From: Steinernema hermaphroditum
Lineage: Eukaryota > Nematoda > Chromadorea > Rhabditida > Steinernematidae
Reading direction: 5' to 3'
Length of the DNA stretch: 64,000 nt
Assembly (NCBI GenBank): GCA_030435675.1
Contig: CM059625.1
Location: forward strand, 11,594,001-11,658,000
Part shown: in pieces, positions 23,386-36,800 of the stretch
Position numbering within the stretch: the first letter of the stretch is position 1
Layout of the letters: every line of letters starts with the position of its first letter
Translations under genes and position numbers: made by a program
Notes under the pieces: model-generated
The model's database searches: none
Told to the model about the DNA's origin: nothing
The model's input: only the letters and a program-made list of their open reading frames with translations

Positions 23386-26300
23386 CTCGATGCCCTACCT
23401 CCGAAGCGTCGAGTCCCCAACCTCGATACCCTTCGTCCGAAGCGTCAGCTCTTCAGACAGGGAATCTGTCTATATGTCTCGATGCCCTACCTCCGAAGCG
23501 TCGAGTCCCCAACCTCGATACCCTTCGTCCGAAGCGTCAGCTATTCAGACAGGGAATCTGTCTATATGTCTCGATGCCCTACCTCCGATACGTCGAGTCC
23601 CCAACCTCGATGCCCTAATTTCGAAGCGTCGAGTCCCCAACCTCGATACCCTTCGTCCGAAGCGTCAGCTCTTCAGACAGGGAATCTGTCTATATGTCTC
23701 GATGCCCTACCTCCGATGCGTCGAGTCCCCAACCTCGATGCCCTTTTCCCCAACCTCGATACCCTTCGTCCGAAGCGTCAGCTCTTCAGACAGGGAATCT
23801 GTCTATATGTCTCGATGCCCTACCTCCGATGCGTCGAGTCCCCAACCTCGATGCCCTACCCTTCGATCCCTTCGTCCGAAGCGTCAGCTCTTCAGACAGG
23901 GAATCTGTCTATATGTCTCGATGCCCTACCTCCGATGCGTCGAGCCCCCAACCTCGATGCCCTACTTCGAAGCGTCGAGTCCCCAACCTCGATACCCTTC
24001 GTCCGAAGCGTCAGCTCTTCAGACAGGGAATCTGTCTATATGTCTCGATGCCCTACCTCCGATGCGTCGAGTCCCCAACCTCGACACCCTTCGTCCGAAG
24101 CGTCAGCTCTTCAGACAGGGAATCTGTCTATATGTCTCGATGCCCTTCCTCCGAAGCGTCGAGTCCCCAACCTCGATACCCTTCGTCCGAAGCGTCAGCT
24201 ATTCAGACAGGGAATCTGTCTATATGTCTCGATGCCCTACCTCCGATGCGTCGAGCCCCCAACCTCGATGCCCTACCTTCGAAGCGTCGAGTCCCCAACC
24301 TCGATACCCTTCGTCCGAAGCGTCAGCTCTTCAGACAGGGAATCTGTCTATATGTCTCGATGCCCTACCTCCGATGCGTCGAGTCCCCAACCTCGATGCC
24401 CTACCTTCCGAAGCGTCGGAGTCGCCCAACCTCGATACCCTTCGTCCGAAGCGTCAGCTCTTCAGACAGGGAATCTGTCTATATGTCTCGATGCCCTACC
24501 TCCGATGCCAGCGTCGAGTCCCCAACCTCGATACCCTTCGTCCGAAGCGTCAGCTCTTCAGACAGGGAATCTGTCTATATGTCTCGATGCCCTACCTCCG
24601 AAGCGTCGAGTCCCCAACCTCGATACCCTTCGTCCGAAGCGTCAGCTCTTCAGACAGGGAATCTGTCTATATGTCTCGATGCCCTACCTCCGATGCGTCG
24701 AGTCGCCAACCTCGATACCCTTCGTCCGAAGCGTCAGCTATTCAGACAGGGAATCTGTCTATATGTCTCGATGCCCTACCTCCGATGCGTCGAGTCCCCA
24801 ACCTCGATGCCCTACCTTCGAAGCGTCGAGTCCCCAACCTCGATACCCTTCGTCCGAAGCGTCAGCTCTTCAGACAGGGAATCTGTCTATATGTCTCGAT
24901 GCCCTACCTCCGATACGTCGAGTCCCCAACCTCGATACCCTTCGTCCGAAGCGTCAGCTCTTCAGACAGGGAATCTGTCTATATGTCTCGATGCCCTACC
25001 TCCGAAGCGTCGAGTCCCCAACCTCGATACCCTTCGTCCGAAGCGTCAGCTCTTCAGACACGGAATCTGTCTATATGTCTCGATGCCCTACCTCCGATGC
25101 GTCGAGTCGCCAACCTCGATACGCTTCGTCCGAAGCGTCAGCTCTTCAGACAGGGAATCTGTCTATATGTCTCGATGCCCTACCTCCGAAGCGTCGAGTC
25201 CCCAACCTCGATGCCCTTCGTCCGAAGCGTCAGCTCTTCAGACAGGGAATCTGTCTATATGTCTCGATGCCCTACCTCCGATGCGTCGAGTCCCCAACCT
25301 CGATACCCTTCGTCCGAAGCGTCAGCTATTCAGACAGGGAATCTGTCTATATGTCTCGATGCCCTACCTCCGATACGTCGAGTCCCCAACCTCGATGCCC
25401 TACCTTCGAAGCGTCGAGTCCCCAACCTCGACTCCCTTCGTCCGAAGCGTCAGCTCTTCAGACAGGGAATCTGTCTATATGTCTCGATGCCCTACCTCCG
25501 ATGCGTCGAGTCCCCAACCTCGACACCCTTCGTCCGAAGCGTCAGCTCTTCAGACAGGGAATCTGTCTATATGTCTCGATGCCCTACCTCCGAAGCGTCG
25601 AGTCCCCAACCTCGATACCCTTCGTCCGAAGCGTCAGCTCTTCAGACAGGGAATCTGTCTATATGTCTCGATGCCCTACCTCCGAAGCGTCGAGTCCCCA
25701 ACCTCGACACGCTTCGTCCGAAGCGTCAGCTCTTCAGACAGGGAATCTGTCTATATGTCTCGATGCCCTACCTCCGATGCCTCGAGTCCCCAACCTCGAT
25801 ACCCTTCGTCCGAAGCGTCAGCTATTCAGACAGGGAATCTGTCTATATGTCTCGATGCCCTACCTCCGATGCGTCGAGTCCCCAACCTCGACACGATTCG
25901 TCCGAAGCGTCAGCTCTTCAGACAGGGAATCTGTCTATATGTCTCGATGCCCTACCTCCGAAGCGTCGAGTCCCCAACCTCGATACCCTTCGTCCGAAGC
26001 GTCAGCTATTCAGACAGGGAATCTGTCTATATGTCTCGATGCCCTACCTCCGATGCGTCGAGTCCCCAACCTCGATGCCCTACCTTCGAAGCGTCGAGTC
26101 CCCAACCTCGATACCCTTCGTCCGAAGCGTCAGCTATTCAGACAGGGAATCTGTCTATATGTCTCGATGCCCTACCTCCGATGCGTCGAGCCCCCAACCT
26201 CGATGCCCTACCTTCGAAGCGTCGAGTCCCCAACCTCGATACCCTTCGTCCGAAGCGTCAGCTCTTCAGACAGGGAATCTGTCTATATGTCTCGATGCCC

Positions 26301-29300
26301 TACCTCCGATGCGTCGAGTCCCCAACCTCGATACCCTTCGTCCGAAGCGTCAGCTCTTCAGACAGGGAATCTGTCTATATGTCTCGATGCCCTACCTACG
26401 AAGCGTCGAGTCCCCAACCTCGATACCCTTCGTCCGAAGCGTCAGCTATTCAGACAGGGAATCTGTCTATATGTCTCGATGCCCTACCTCCGATGCGTCG
26501 AGCCCAACCTCGACCTTGTCCCCAACCTCGACACGCTTCGTCCGAAGCGTCAGCTATTCAGACAGGGAATCTGTCTATATGTCTCGATGCCCTACCTCCG
26601 ATGCGTCGAGTCCCCAACCTCGATACCCTTCGTCCGAAGCGTCAGCTCTTCAGACAGGGAATCTGTCTATATGTCTCGATGCCCTACCTCCGAAGCGTCG
26701 AGTCCCCAACCTCGATACCCTTCGTCCGAAGCGTCAGCTCTTCAGACAGGGAATCTGTCTATATGTCTCGATGCCCTATCCCCCGATGCGTCGAGTCCCC
26801 AACCTCGATCCCCTTCGTCCGAAGCGTCAGCTCTTCAGACAGGGAATCTGTCTATATGTCTCGATGCCCTACCTCCGATGCGTCGAGTCCCCAACCTCGA
26901 TACCCTTCGTCCGAAGCGTCAGCTCTTCAGACAGGGAATCTGTCTATATGTCTCGATGCCCTACCTCCGATGCGTCGAGTCCCCAACCTCGATACCCTTC
27001 GTCCGAAGCGTCAGCTCTTCAGACAGGGAATCTGTCTATATGTCTCGATGCCCTACCTCCGATGCGTCGAGTCCCCAACCTCGATACCCTTCGTCCGAAG
27101 CGTCAGCTCTTCAGACACGGAATCTGTCTATATGTCTCGATGCCCTACCTCCGAAGCGTCGAGTCCCCAACCTCGACACGCTTCGTCCGAAGCGTCAGCT
27201 ATTCAGACAGGGAATCTGTCTATATGTCTCGATGCCCTACCTCCGATGCGTCGAGCCTCTCGTCGAGTCCCCAACCTCGATACCCTTCGTCCGAAGCGTC
27301 AGCTCTTCAGACAGGGAATCTGTCTATATGTCTCGATGCCCTACCTTCGAAGCGTCGAGTCCCCAACCTCGATACCCTTCGTCCGAAGCGTCAGCTCTTC
27401 AGACAGGGAATCTGTCTATATGTCTCGATGCCCTACCTCCGAAGCGTCGAGTCCCCAACCTCGATACCCTTCGTCCGAAGCGTCAGCTATTCAGACAGGG
27501 AATCTGTCTATATGTCTCGATGCCCTACCTCCGATGCGTCGAGCCCCCAACCTCGATGCCCTACCTTCGAAGCGTCGAGTCCCCAACCTCGATACCCTTC
27601 GTCCGAAGCGTCAGCTCTTCAGACAGGGAATCTGTCTATATGTCTCGATGCCCTACCTCTCGAGTCCCCAACCTCGAACGTCGAGTCCCCAACCTCGATA
27701 CCCTTCGTCCGAAGCGTCAGCTCTTCAGACAGGGAATCTGTCTATATGTCTCGATGCCCTACCTCCGATACGTCGAGTCCCCAACCTCGATACCCTTCGT
27801 CCGAAGCGTCAGCTCTTCAGACAGGGAATCTGTCTATATGTCTCGATGCCCTACCTCCGATGCGTCGAGTCCCCAACCTCGATACCCTTCGTCCGAAGCG
27901 TCAGCTCTTCAGACAGGGAATCTGTCTATATGTCTCGATGCCCTATCCCACCTCCGATGCCCTACCTCCGATACGTCGAGTCCCCAACCTCGATACCCTT
28001 CGTCCGAAGCGTCAGCTCTTCAGACAGGGAATCTGTCTATATGTCTCGATGCCCTACTTTCGAAGCGTCGAGTCCCCAACCTCGATACCCTTCGTCCGAA
28101 GCGTCAGCTATTCAGACAGGGAATCTGTCTATATGTCTCGATGCCCTACCTCCGATGCGTCGAGCCCCCAACCTCGATGCCCTACCTTCGAAGCGTCGAG
28201 TCCCCAACCTCGATACCCTTCGTCCGAAGCGTCAGCTCTTCAGACAGGGAATCTGTCTATATGTCTCGATGCCCTACCTCCGAAGCGTCGAGTCCCCAAC
28301 CTCGATACCCTTCGTCCGAAGCGTCAGCTCATTCAGACAGGGAATCTGTCTATATGTCTCGATGCCCTACCTCCGAAGTCGAGTCCCCAACCTCGATGCC
28401 CTACTTCGAACCGTCGAGTCCCCAACCTCGATACCCTTCGTCCGAAGCGTCAGCTCTTCAGACAGGGAATCTGTCTATATGTCTCGATGCCCTACCTCCG
28501 ATGCGTCGAGTCCCCAACCTCGATGCCCTACCTCGATACCTTCGTCCGAAGCGTCAGCTCTTCAGACAGGGAATCTGTCTATATGTCTCGATGCCCTACC
28601 TCCGAAGCGTCGAGTCCCCAACCTCGATGCCCTTCGTCCGAAGCGTCAGCTCTTCAGACAGGGAATCTGTCTATATGTCTCGATGCCCTACCTCCGATGC
28701 GTCGAGTCCCCAACCTCGATACCCTTCGTCCGAAGCGTCAGCTCTTCAGACAGGGAATCTGTCTATATGTCTCGATGCCCTACCTCCGATGCGTCGAGTC
28801 CCCTACTTTCGAAGCGTCGAGTCCCCAACCTCGACACGCTTCGTCCGAAGCGTCAGCTCTTCAGACAGGGAATCTGTCTATATGTCTCGATGCCCTACCT
28901 CCGAAGCGTCGAGTCCCCAACCTCGATGCCCTTCGTCCGAAGCGTCAGCTCTTCAGACAGGGAATCTGTCTATATGTCTCGATGCCCTACCTCCGATGCC
29001 TCGAGTCCCCAACCTCGACACCCTTCGTCCGAAGCGTCAGCTATTCAGACAGGGAATCTGTCTATATGTCTCGATGCCCTACCTCCGATGCGTCGAGTCC
29101 CCAACCTCGATGCCCTACTTTCGAAGCGTCGAGTCCCCAACCTCGATACCCTTCGTCCGAAGCGTCAGCTCTTCAGACAGGGAATCTGTCTATATGTCTC
29201 GATGCCCTACCTACGAAGCGTCGAGTCCCCAACCTCGATACCCTTCGTCCGAAGCGTCAGCTCTTCAGACAGGGAATCTGTCTATGTCATATGTCTCGAT

Positions 29301-30382
29301 GCCCTACCTCTCGAAGCGTCGAGTCCCCAACCTCGATACCCTTCGTCCGAAGCGTCAGCTCTTCAGACAGGGAATCTGTCTATATGTCTCGATGCCCTAC
29401 CTCCGATGCCTCGAGTCGCCAACCTCGACACGCTTCGTCCGAAGCGTCAGCTATTCAGACAGGGAATCTGTCTATATGTCTCGATGCCCTACCTCCGATG
29501 CGTCGAGTCCCCAACCTCGATGCCCTACCTTCGAAGCGTCGAGTCCCCAACCTCGATACCCTTCGTCCGAAGCGTCAGCTCTTCAGACAGGGAATCTGTC
29601 TATATGTCTCGATGCCCTACCCTCCACGTCGAGCCCCCAACCTCGATGCCCTACCTTCGAAGCGTCGAGTCCCCAACCTCGATACCCTTCGTCCGAAGCG
29701 TCAGCTCTTCAGACAGGGAATCTGTCTATATGTCTCGATGCCCTACCTCCGATGCCTCGAGTCCCCAACCTCGACACGCTTCGTCCGAAGCGTCAGCTAT
29801 TCAGACAGGGAATCTGTCTATATGTCTCGATGCCCTACCTCCGATGCGTCGAGTCCCCAACCTCGATGCCCTACCTTCGAAGCGTCGAGTCCCCAACCTC
29901 GATACCCTTCGTCCGAAGCGTCAGCTCTTCAGACAGGGAATCTGTCTATATGTCTCGATGCCCTACCTTCGAAGCGTCGAGTCCCCAACCTCGATACCCT
30001 TCGTCCGAAGCGTCAGCTCTTCAGACAGGGAATCTGTCTATATGTCTCGATGCCCTACCTCCGATGCGTCGAGCCCCAACCTCGATACCCTTCGTCCGAA
30101 GCGTCAGCTATTCAGACAGGGAATCTGTCTATATGTCTCGATGCCCTACCTCCGATGCGTCGAGCCCCCAACCTCGATGCCCTACCTTCGAAGCGTCGAG
30201 TCCCCAACCTCGATGCCCTTCGTCCGAAGCGTCAGCTCTTCAGACAGGGAATCTGTCTATATGTCTCGATGCCCTACCTCCGAAGCGTCGAGTCCCCAAC
30301 CTCGATACCCTTCGTCCGAAGCGTCAGCTATTCAGACAGGGAATCTGTCTATATGTCTCGATGCCCTACCTCCGATGCGTCG

Positions 30383-30882
30383 NNNNNNNNNNNNNNNNNN
30401 NNNNNNNNNNNNNNNNNNNNNNNNNNNNNNNNNNNNNNNNNNNNNNNNNNNNNNNNNNNNNNNNNNNNNNNNNNNNNNNNNNNNNNNNNNNNNNNNNNNN
30501 NNNNNNNNNNNNNNNNNNNNNNNNNNNNNNNNNNNNNNNNNNNNNNNNNNNNNNNNNNNNNNNNNNNNNNNNNNNNNNNNNNNNNNNNNNNNNNNNNNNN
30601 NNNNNNNNNNNNNNNNNNNNNNNNNNNNNNNNNNNNNNNNNNNNNNNNNNNNNNNNNNNNNNNNNNNNNNNNNNNNNNNNNNNNNNNNNNNNNNNNNNNN
30701 NNNNNNNNNNNNNNNNNNNNNNNNNNNNNNNNNNNNNNNNNNNNNNNNNNNNNNNNNNNNNNNNNNNNNNNNNNNNNNNNNNNNNNNNNNNNNNNNNNNN
30801 NNNNNNNNNNNNNNNNNNNNNNNNNNNNNNNNNNNNNNNNNNNNNNNNNNNNNNNNNNNNNNNNNNNNNNNNNNNNNNNNNN
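30383..30882. other. Assembly gap of 500 N
   Basis: Exactly 500 N interrupt the array. The round number is typical of a scaffolding placeholder, so the true missing length is unknown. The left edge stops inside a unit just after a GATGCGTCG slot, and the right edge resumes inside a unit at ACACGATTCGTCC. The satellite has the same orientation on both sides, but the sequence itself does not prove that the two sides are neighbours. Any reading frame that crosses this gap is meaningless. Confidence 0.99.
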
Positions 30883-33800
30883 ACACGATTCGTCCGAAGC
30901 GTCAGCTCTTCAGACAGGGAATCTGTCTATATGTCTCGATGCCCTACCTCCGATACGTCGAGTCCCCAACCTCGATACCCTTCGTCCGAAGCGTCAGCTC
31001 TTCAGACAGGGAATCTGTCTATATGTCTCGATGCCCTACCTCCGATGCGTCGAGTCCCCAACCTCGATGCCCTACCTTCGAAGCGTCGAGTCCCCAACCT
31101 CGATACCCTTCGTCCGAAGCGTCAGCTATTCAGACAGGGAATCTGTCTATATGTCTCGATGCCCTACCTTCGAAGCGTCGAGTCCCAACCTCGATACCCT
31201 TCGTCCGAAGCGTCAGCTCTTCAGACAGGGAATCTGTCTATATGTCTCGATGCCCTACCTCCGAAGCGTCGAGTCCCCAACCTCGATGCCCCTCGTCCGA
31301 AGCGTCAGCTCTTCAGACAGGGAATCTGTCTATATGTCTCGATGCCCTACCTCCGATGCCTCGAGTCCCCAACCTCGATACCCTTCGTCCGAAGCGTCAG
31401 CTATTCAGACAGGGAATCTGTCTATATGTCTCGATGCCCTACCTCCGATGCGTCGAGTCCCCAACCTCCCTCCGATGCTCGACACCCTTCGTCCGAAGCG
31501 TCAGCTCTTCAGACAGGGAATCTGTCTATATGTCTCGATGCCCTACCTCCGATGCGTCGAGTCCCCAACCTCGAAGCCCTACCTTCGAAGCGTCGAGTCC
31601 CCAACCTCGATACCCTTCGTCCGAAGCGTCAGCTCTTCAGACAGGGAATCTGTCTATATGTCTCGATGCCCTACCTCCGAAGCGGTCGCCAACGCCAACC
31701 TCAATACCCTTCGTCCGAAGCGTCAGCTATTCAGACAGGGAATCTGTCTATATGTCTCGATGCCCTACCTCCGAAGCGTCGAGTCCCCAACCTCGATGCC
31801 CTTCGTCCGAAGCGTCAGCTATTCTTCAGACAGGGAATCTGTCTATATGTCTCGATGCCCTACCTCCGAAGCGTCGAGTCCCCAACCTCGATACCCTTCG
31901 TCCGAAGCGTCAGCTCTTCAGACAGGGAATCTGTCTATATGTCTCGATGCCCTACCTCCGAAGCGTCGAGTCCCCAACCTCGATGCCCTTCGTCCGAAGC
32001 GTCAGCTCTTCAGACAGGGAATCTGTCTATATGTCTCGATGCCCTACCTCCGATGCGTCGAGCCCCAACCTCGTGCCCTACCTTCGAAGCGTCGAGTCCC
32101 CAACCTCGATACCCTTCGTCCGAAGCGTCAGCTCTTCAGACAGGGAATCTGTCTATATGTCTCGATGCCCTACCTCCGATGCGTCGAGTCGCCAACCTCG
32201 ACACGCTTCGTCCGAAGCGTCAGCTATTCAGACAGGGAATCTGTCTATATGTCTCGATGCCCTACCTCCGATACGTCGAGTCCCCAACCTCGATACCCTT
32301 CGTCCGAAGCGTCAGCTCTTCAGACAGGGAATCTGTCTATATGTCTCGATGCCCTACCTCCGATGCCTCGAGTCCCCAACCTCGATGCCCTACCTTCGAA
32401 GCGTCGAGTCCCCAACCTCGACACGCTTCGTCCGAAGCGTCAGCTCTTCAGACAGGGAATCTGTCTATATGTCTCGATGCCCTACCTCCGATGCGTCGAG
32501 TCCCCAACCTCGATGCCCTACCTTCGAAGCGTCGAGTCCCCAACCTCGATACCCTTCGTCCGAAGCGTCAGCTCTTCAGACAGGGAATCTGTCTATATGT
32601 CTCGATGCCCTACCTTCAGACAGGGAATCGGTCTATATGTCTCGATGCCCTACCTTCGAAGCGTCGAGTCCCCAACCTCGATCCCTTCGCTCCGAAGCGT
32701 CAGCTCTTCAGACAGGGAATCTGTCTATATGTCTCGATGCCCTACCTCCGATGCGTCGAGTCCCCAACCTCGATACCCTTCGTCCGAAGCGTCAGCTCTT
32801 CAGACAGGGAATCTGTCTATATGTCTCGATGCCCTACCTCCGATGCCTCGAGTCGCCAACCTCGACACGCTTCGTCCGAAGCGTCAGCTATTCAGACAGG
32901 GAATCTGTCTATATGTCTCGATGCCCTACCTCCGATGCGTCGAGCCCCCAACCTCGATGCCCTACCTTCGAAGCGTCGAGTCCCCAACCTCGATACCCTT
33001 CGTCCGAAGCGTCAGCTCTTCAGACAGGGAATCTGTCTATATGTCTCGATGCCCTACCTGCGAAGCGTCGAGTCCCCAACCTCGATACCCTTCGTCCGAA
33101 GCGTCAGCTCTTCAGACAGGGAATCTGTCTATATGTCTCGATGCCCTACCTCCGATGCCTCGAGTCGCCAACCTCGATGCCCTACCTTCGAAGCGTCGAG
33201 TCCCCAACCTCCACACGCCTTCGTCCGAAGCGTCAGCTATTCAGACAGGGAATCTGTCTATATGTCTCGATGCCCTACCTCCGAAGCGTCGAGTCCCCAA
33301 CCTCGATACCCTTCGTCCGAAGCGTCAGCTCTTCAGACAGGGAATCTGTCTATATGTCTCGATGCCCTACCTCCGATGCCTCGAGTCCCCAACCTCGATA
33401 CGCTTCGTCCGAAGCGTCAGCTATTCAGACAGGGAATCTGTCTATATGTCTCGATGCCCTACCTCCGAAGCGTCGAGTCCCCAACCTCGATACCCTTCGT
33501 CCGAAGCGTCAGCTCTTCAGACAGGGAATCTGTCTATATGTCTCGATGCCCTACCTCCGAAGCGTCGAGTCCCCAACCTCGATACCCTTCGTCCGAAGCG
33601 TCAGCTCTTCAGACAGGGAATCTGTCTATATGTCTCGATGCCCTACCTCCGATGCGTCGAGCCCCCAACCTCGATGCCCTACCTTCGAAGCGTCGAGTCC
33701 CCAACCTCGACACCATTCGTCCGAAGCGTCAGCTATCTTCAGACAGGGAATCTGTCTATATGTCTCGATGCCCTACCTCCGATGCCTCGAGTCCCCAACC

Positions 33801-36800
33801 TCGACACCCTTCGTCCGAAGCGTCAGCTATTCAGACAGGGAATCTGTCTATATGTCTCGATGCCCTCCATCCGTCAAGCGTCGAGTCCCCAACCTCGACG
33901 CCCTTCGTCCGAAGCGTCAGCTCTTCAGACAGGGAATCTGTCTATATGTCTCGATGCCCTACCTTCAAGCGTCGAGTCCCCAACCTCGATGCCCTTCGTC
34001 CGAAGCGTCAGCTCTTCAGACAGGGAATCTGTCTATATGTCTCGATGCCCTACCTCCGAAGCATCGAGTCCCCAACCTCGACACGCTTCGTCCGAAGCGT
34101 CAGCTCTTCAGACAGGGAATCTGTCTATATGTCTCGATGCCCTACCTCCGATGCCCTCGAGTCGAGCCCCAACCTCGACACGCTTCGTCCGAAGCGTCAG
34201 CTCTTCAGACAGGGAATCTGTCTATATGTCTCGATGCCCTACCTCCGAAGCGTCGAGTCCCCAACCTCGATGCCCTTCGTCCGAAGCGTCAGCTCTTCAG
34301 ACAGGGAATCTGTCTATATGTCTCGATGCCCTACCTCCGATGCGTCGAGTCCCCAACCTCGATACCCTTCGTCCGAAGCGTCAGCTCTTCAGACAGGGAA
34401 TCTGTCTATATGTCTCGATGCCCTACCTCCGAAGCGTCGAGTCCCCAACCTCGACACGCTTCGTCCGAAGCGTCAGCTCTTCAGACAGGGAATCTGTCTA
34501 TATGTCTCGATGCCCTACCTCCGATGCGTCGAGCCCCCAACCTCGACCCTCTTTCAAGCGTCGAGTCCCCAACCTCGATACCCTTCGTCCGAAGCGTCAG
34601 CTCTTCAGACAGGGAATCTGTCTATATGTCTCGATGCCCTACCTCCGATGCGTCGAGCCCCCAACCTCGATGCCCTACCTTCGAAGCGTCGAGTCCCCAA
34701 CCTCGACACCCTTCGTCCGAAGCGTCAGCTCTTCAGACAGGGAATCTGTCTATATGTCTCGATGCCCTACCTCCGATGCGTCGAGCCCCCAACCTCGATG
34801 CCCTACCTTCGAAGCGTCGAGTCCCCAACCTCGACACCCTTCGTCCGAAGCGTCAGCTATTCAGACAGGGAATCTGTCTATATGTCTCGATGCCCTACCT
34901 CCGAAGCGTCGAGTCCCCAACCTCGATGCCCTTCGTCCGAAGCGTCAGCTCTTCAGACAGGGAATCTGTCTATATGTCTCGATGCCCTACCTCCGATGCG
35001 TCGAGCCCCCAACCTCGATGCCCTACCTTCGAAGCGTCGAGTCCCCAACCTCGATACCCTTCGTCCGAAGCGTCAGCTATTCAGACAGGGAATCTGTCTA
35101 TATGTCTCGATGCCCTACCTCCGATACGTCGAGTCCCCAACCTCGATGCCCACCCTTCGTCCGAAGCGTCAGCTATTCAGACAGGGAATCTGTCTATATG
35201 TCTCGATGCCCTACCTCCGATGCGTCGAGTCCCCAACCTCGATACCCTTCGTCCGAAGCGTCAGCTCTTCAGACAGGGAATCTGTCTATATGTCTCGATG
35301 CCCTACCTCCGATGCGTCGAGCCCCCAACCTCGACACGCTTCGTCCGAAGCGTCAGCTCTTCAGACAGGGAATCTGTCTATATGTCTCGATGCCCTACCT
35401 CCGATGCGTCGAGTCCCCAACCTCGACACCCTTCGTCCGAAGCGTCAGCTATTCAGACAGGGAATCTGTCTATATGTCTCGATGCCCTACCTCCGATGCC
35501 TCGAGTCCCCAACCTCGATACCCTTCGTCCGAAGCGTCAGCTATTCAGACAGGGAATCTGTCTATATGTCTCGATGCCCTACCTCCGAAGCGTCGAGTCC
35601 CCAACCTCGATGCCCTACGTCTTTCGAAGCGTCGAGTCCCCAACCTCGATACCCTTCGTCCGAAGCGTCAGCTCTTCAGACAGGGAATCTGTCTATATGT
35701 CTCGATGCCCTACCTCCGATGCGTCGAGTCCCCAACCCTCGATGCCCACCTTCGCTCGAGTCCCCAACCTCGACTCCCTTCGTCCGAAGCGTCAGCTATT
35801 CAGACAGGGAATCTGTCTATATGTCTCGATGCCCTACCTCCGATGCCTCGAGTCCCCAACGTCGATGCCCTACCTCCGAAGCCTCGAGTCCCCAACCTCG
35901 ATACCCTTCGTCCGAAGCGTCAGCTCTTCAGACAGGGAATCTGTCTATATGTCTCGATGCCCTACCTCCGATGCGTCGAGTCCCCAACCTCGATACCCTT
36001 CGTCCGAAGCGTCAGCTCTTCAGACAGGGAATCTGTCTATATGTCTCGATGCCCTACCTCTCGAAGCCTCGAGTCCCCAACCTCGACAACGCTTCGTCCG
36101 AAGCGTCAGCTCTTCAGACAGGGAATCTGTCTATATGTCTCGATGCCCTACCTCCGAAGCGTCGAGTCCCCAACCTCGATACCCTTCGTCCGAAGCGTCA
36201 GCTCTTCAGACAGGGAATCTGTCTATATGTCTCGATGCCCTACCTCCGATGCGTCGAGTCCCCAACCTCGATGCCCTACCTTCGACGTCCCCAACCTCGA
36301 TACCCTTCGTCCGAAGCGTCAGCTCTTCAGACAGGGAATCTGTCTATATGTCTCGATGCCCTACCTCCGAAGCGTCGAGTCCCCAACCTCGATGCCCTAC
36401 CTCCGAAGCGTCACTCTTCAGACCCGGAACCCTTTCGTCCGAAGCGTCAGCTCTTCAGACAGGGAATCTGTCTATATGTCTCGATGCCCTACCTCCGATG
36501 CCTCGAGTCCCCAACCTCGACACGCTTCGTCCGAAGCGTCAGCTATTCAGACAGGGAATCTGTCTATATGTCTCGATGCCCTACCTCCGATGCGTCGAGC
36601 CCCCAACCTCGATGCCCTACCTTCGAAGCGTCGAGTCCCCAACCTCGATACACGCTTCGTCCGAAGCGTCAGCTCTTCAGACAGGGAATCTGTCTATATG
36701 TCTCGATGCCCTACCTCCGATGCGTCGAGTCCCCAACCTCGATGCCCTACCTTCGAAGCGTCGAGTCCCCAACCTCGATACCCTTCGTCCGAAGCGTCAG

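Larger units (their letters stand above)
1..30382 (+). repeat. Satellite array, direct orientation, left part
   Basis: This stretch is an uninterrupted head-to-tail tandem array whose units start at an AGCT followed by CTTCAG or ATTCAG. Spacing between successive AGCT starts is 92, 128 or 56 bases almost everywhere (for example 443, 535, 627, 719, 811 at 92-base steps; 9928, 10056, 10148, 10276, 10368 at 128, 92, 128, 92). Neighbouring units differ at only a few positions, so the array is young or kept uniform. The + strand is C-rich (about 32 C to 19 G per 92-base unit). No unique sequence longer than a few tens of bases interrupts it. No gene, transposon or RNA gene is visible. A centromeric or heterochromatic location is inference from array size only. 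Confidence 0.97.

Noticed and set aside
30332..30886. Minus strand frame of about 184 codons
   Set aside because: It consists almost wholly of the N gap.
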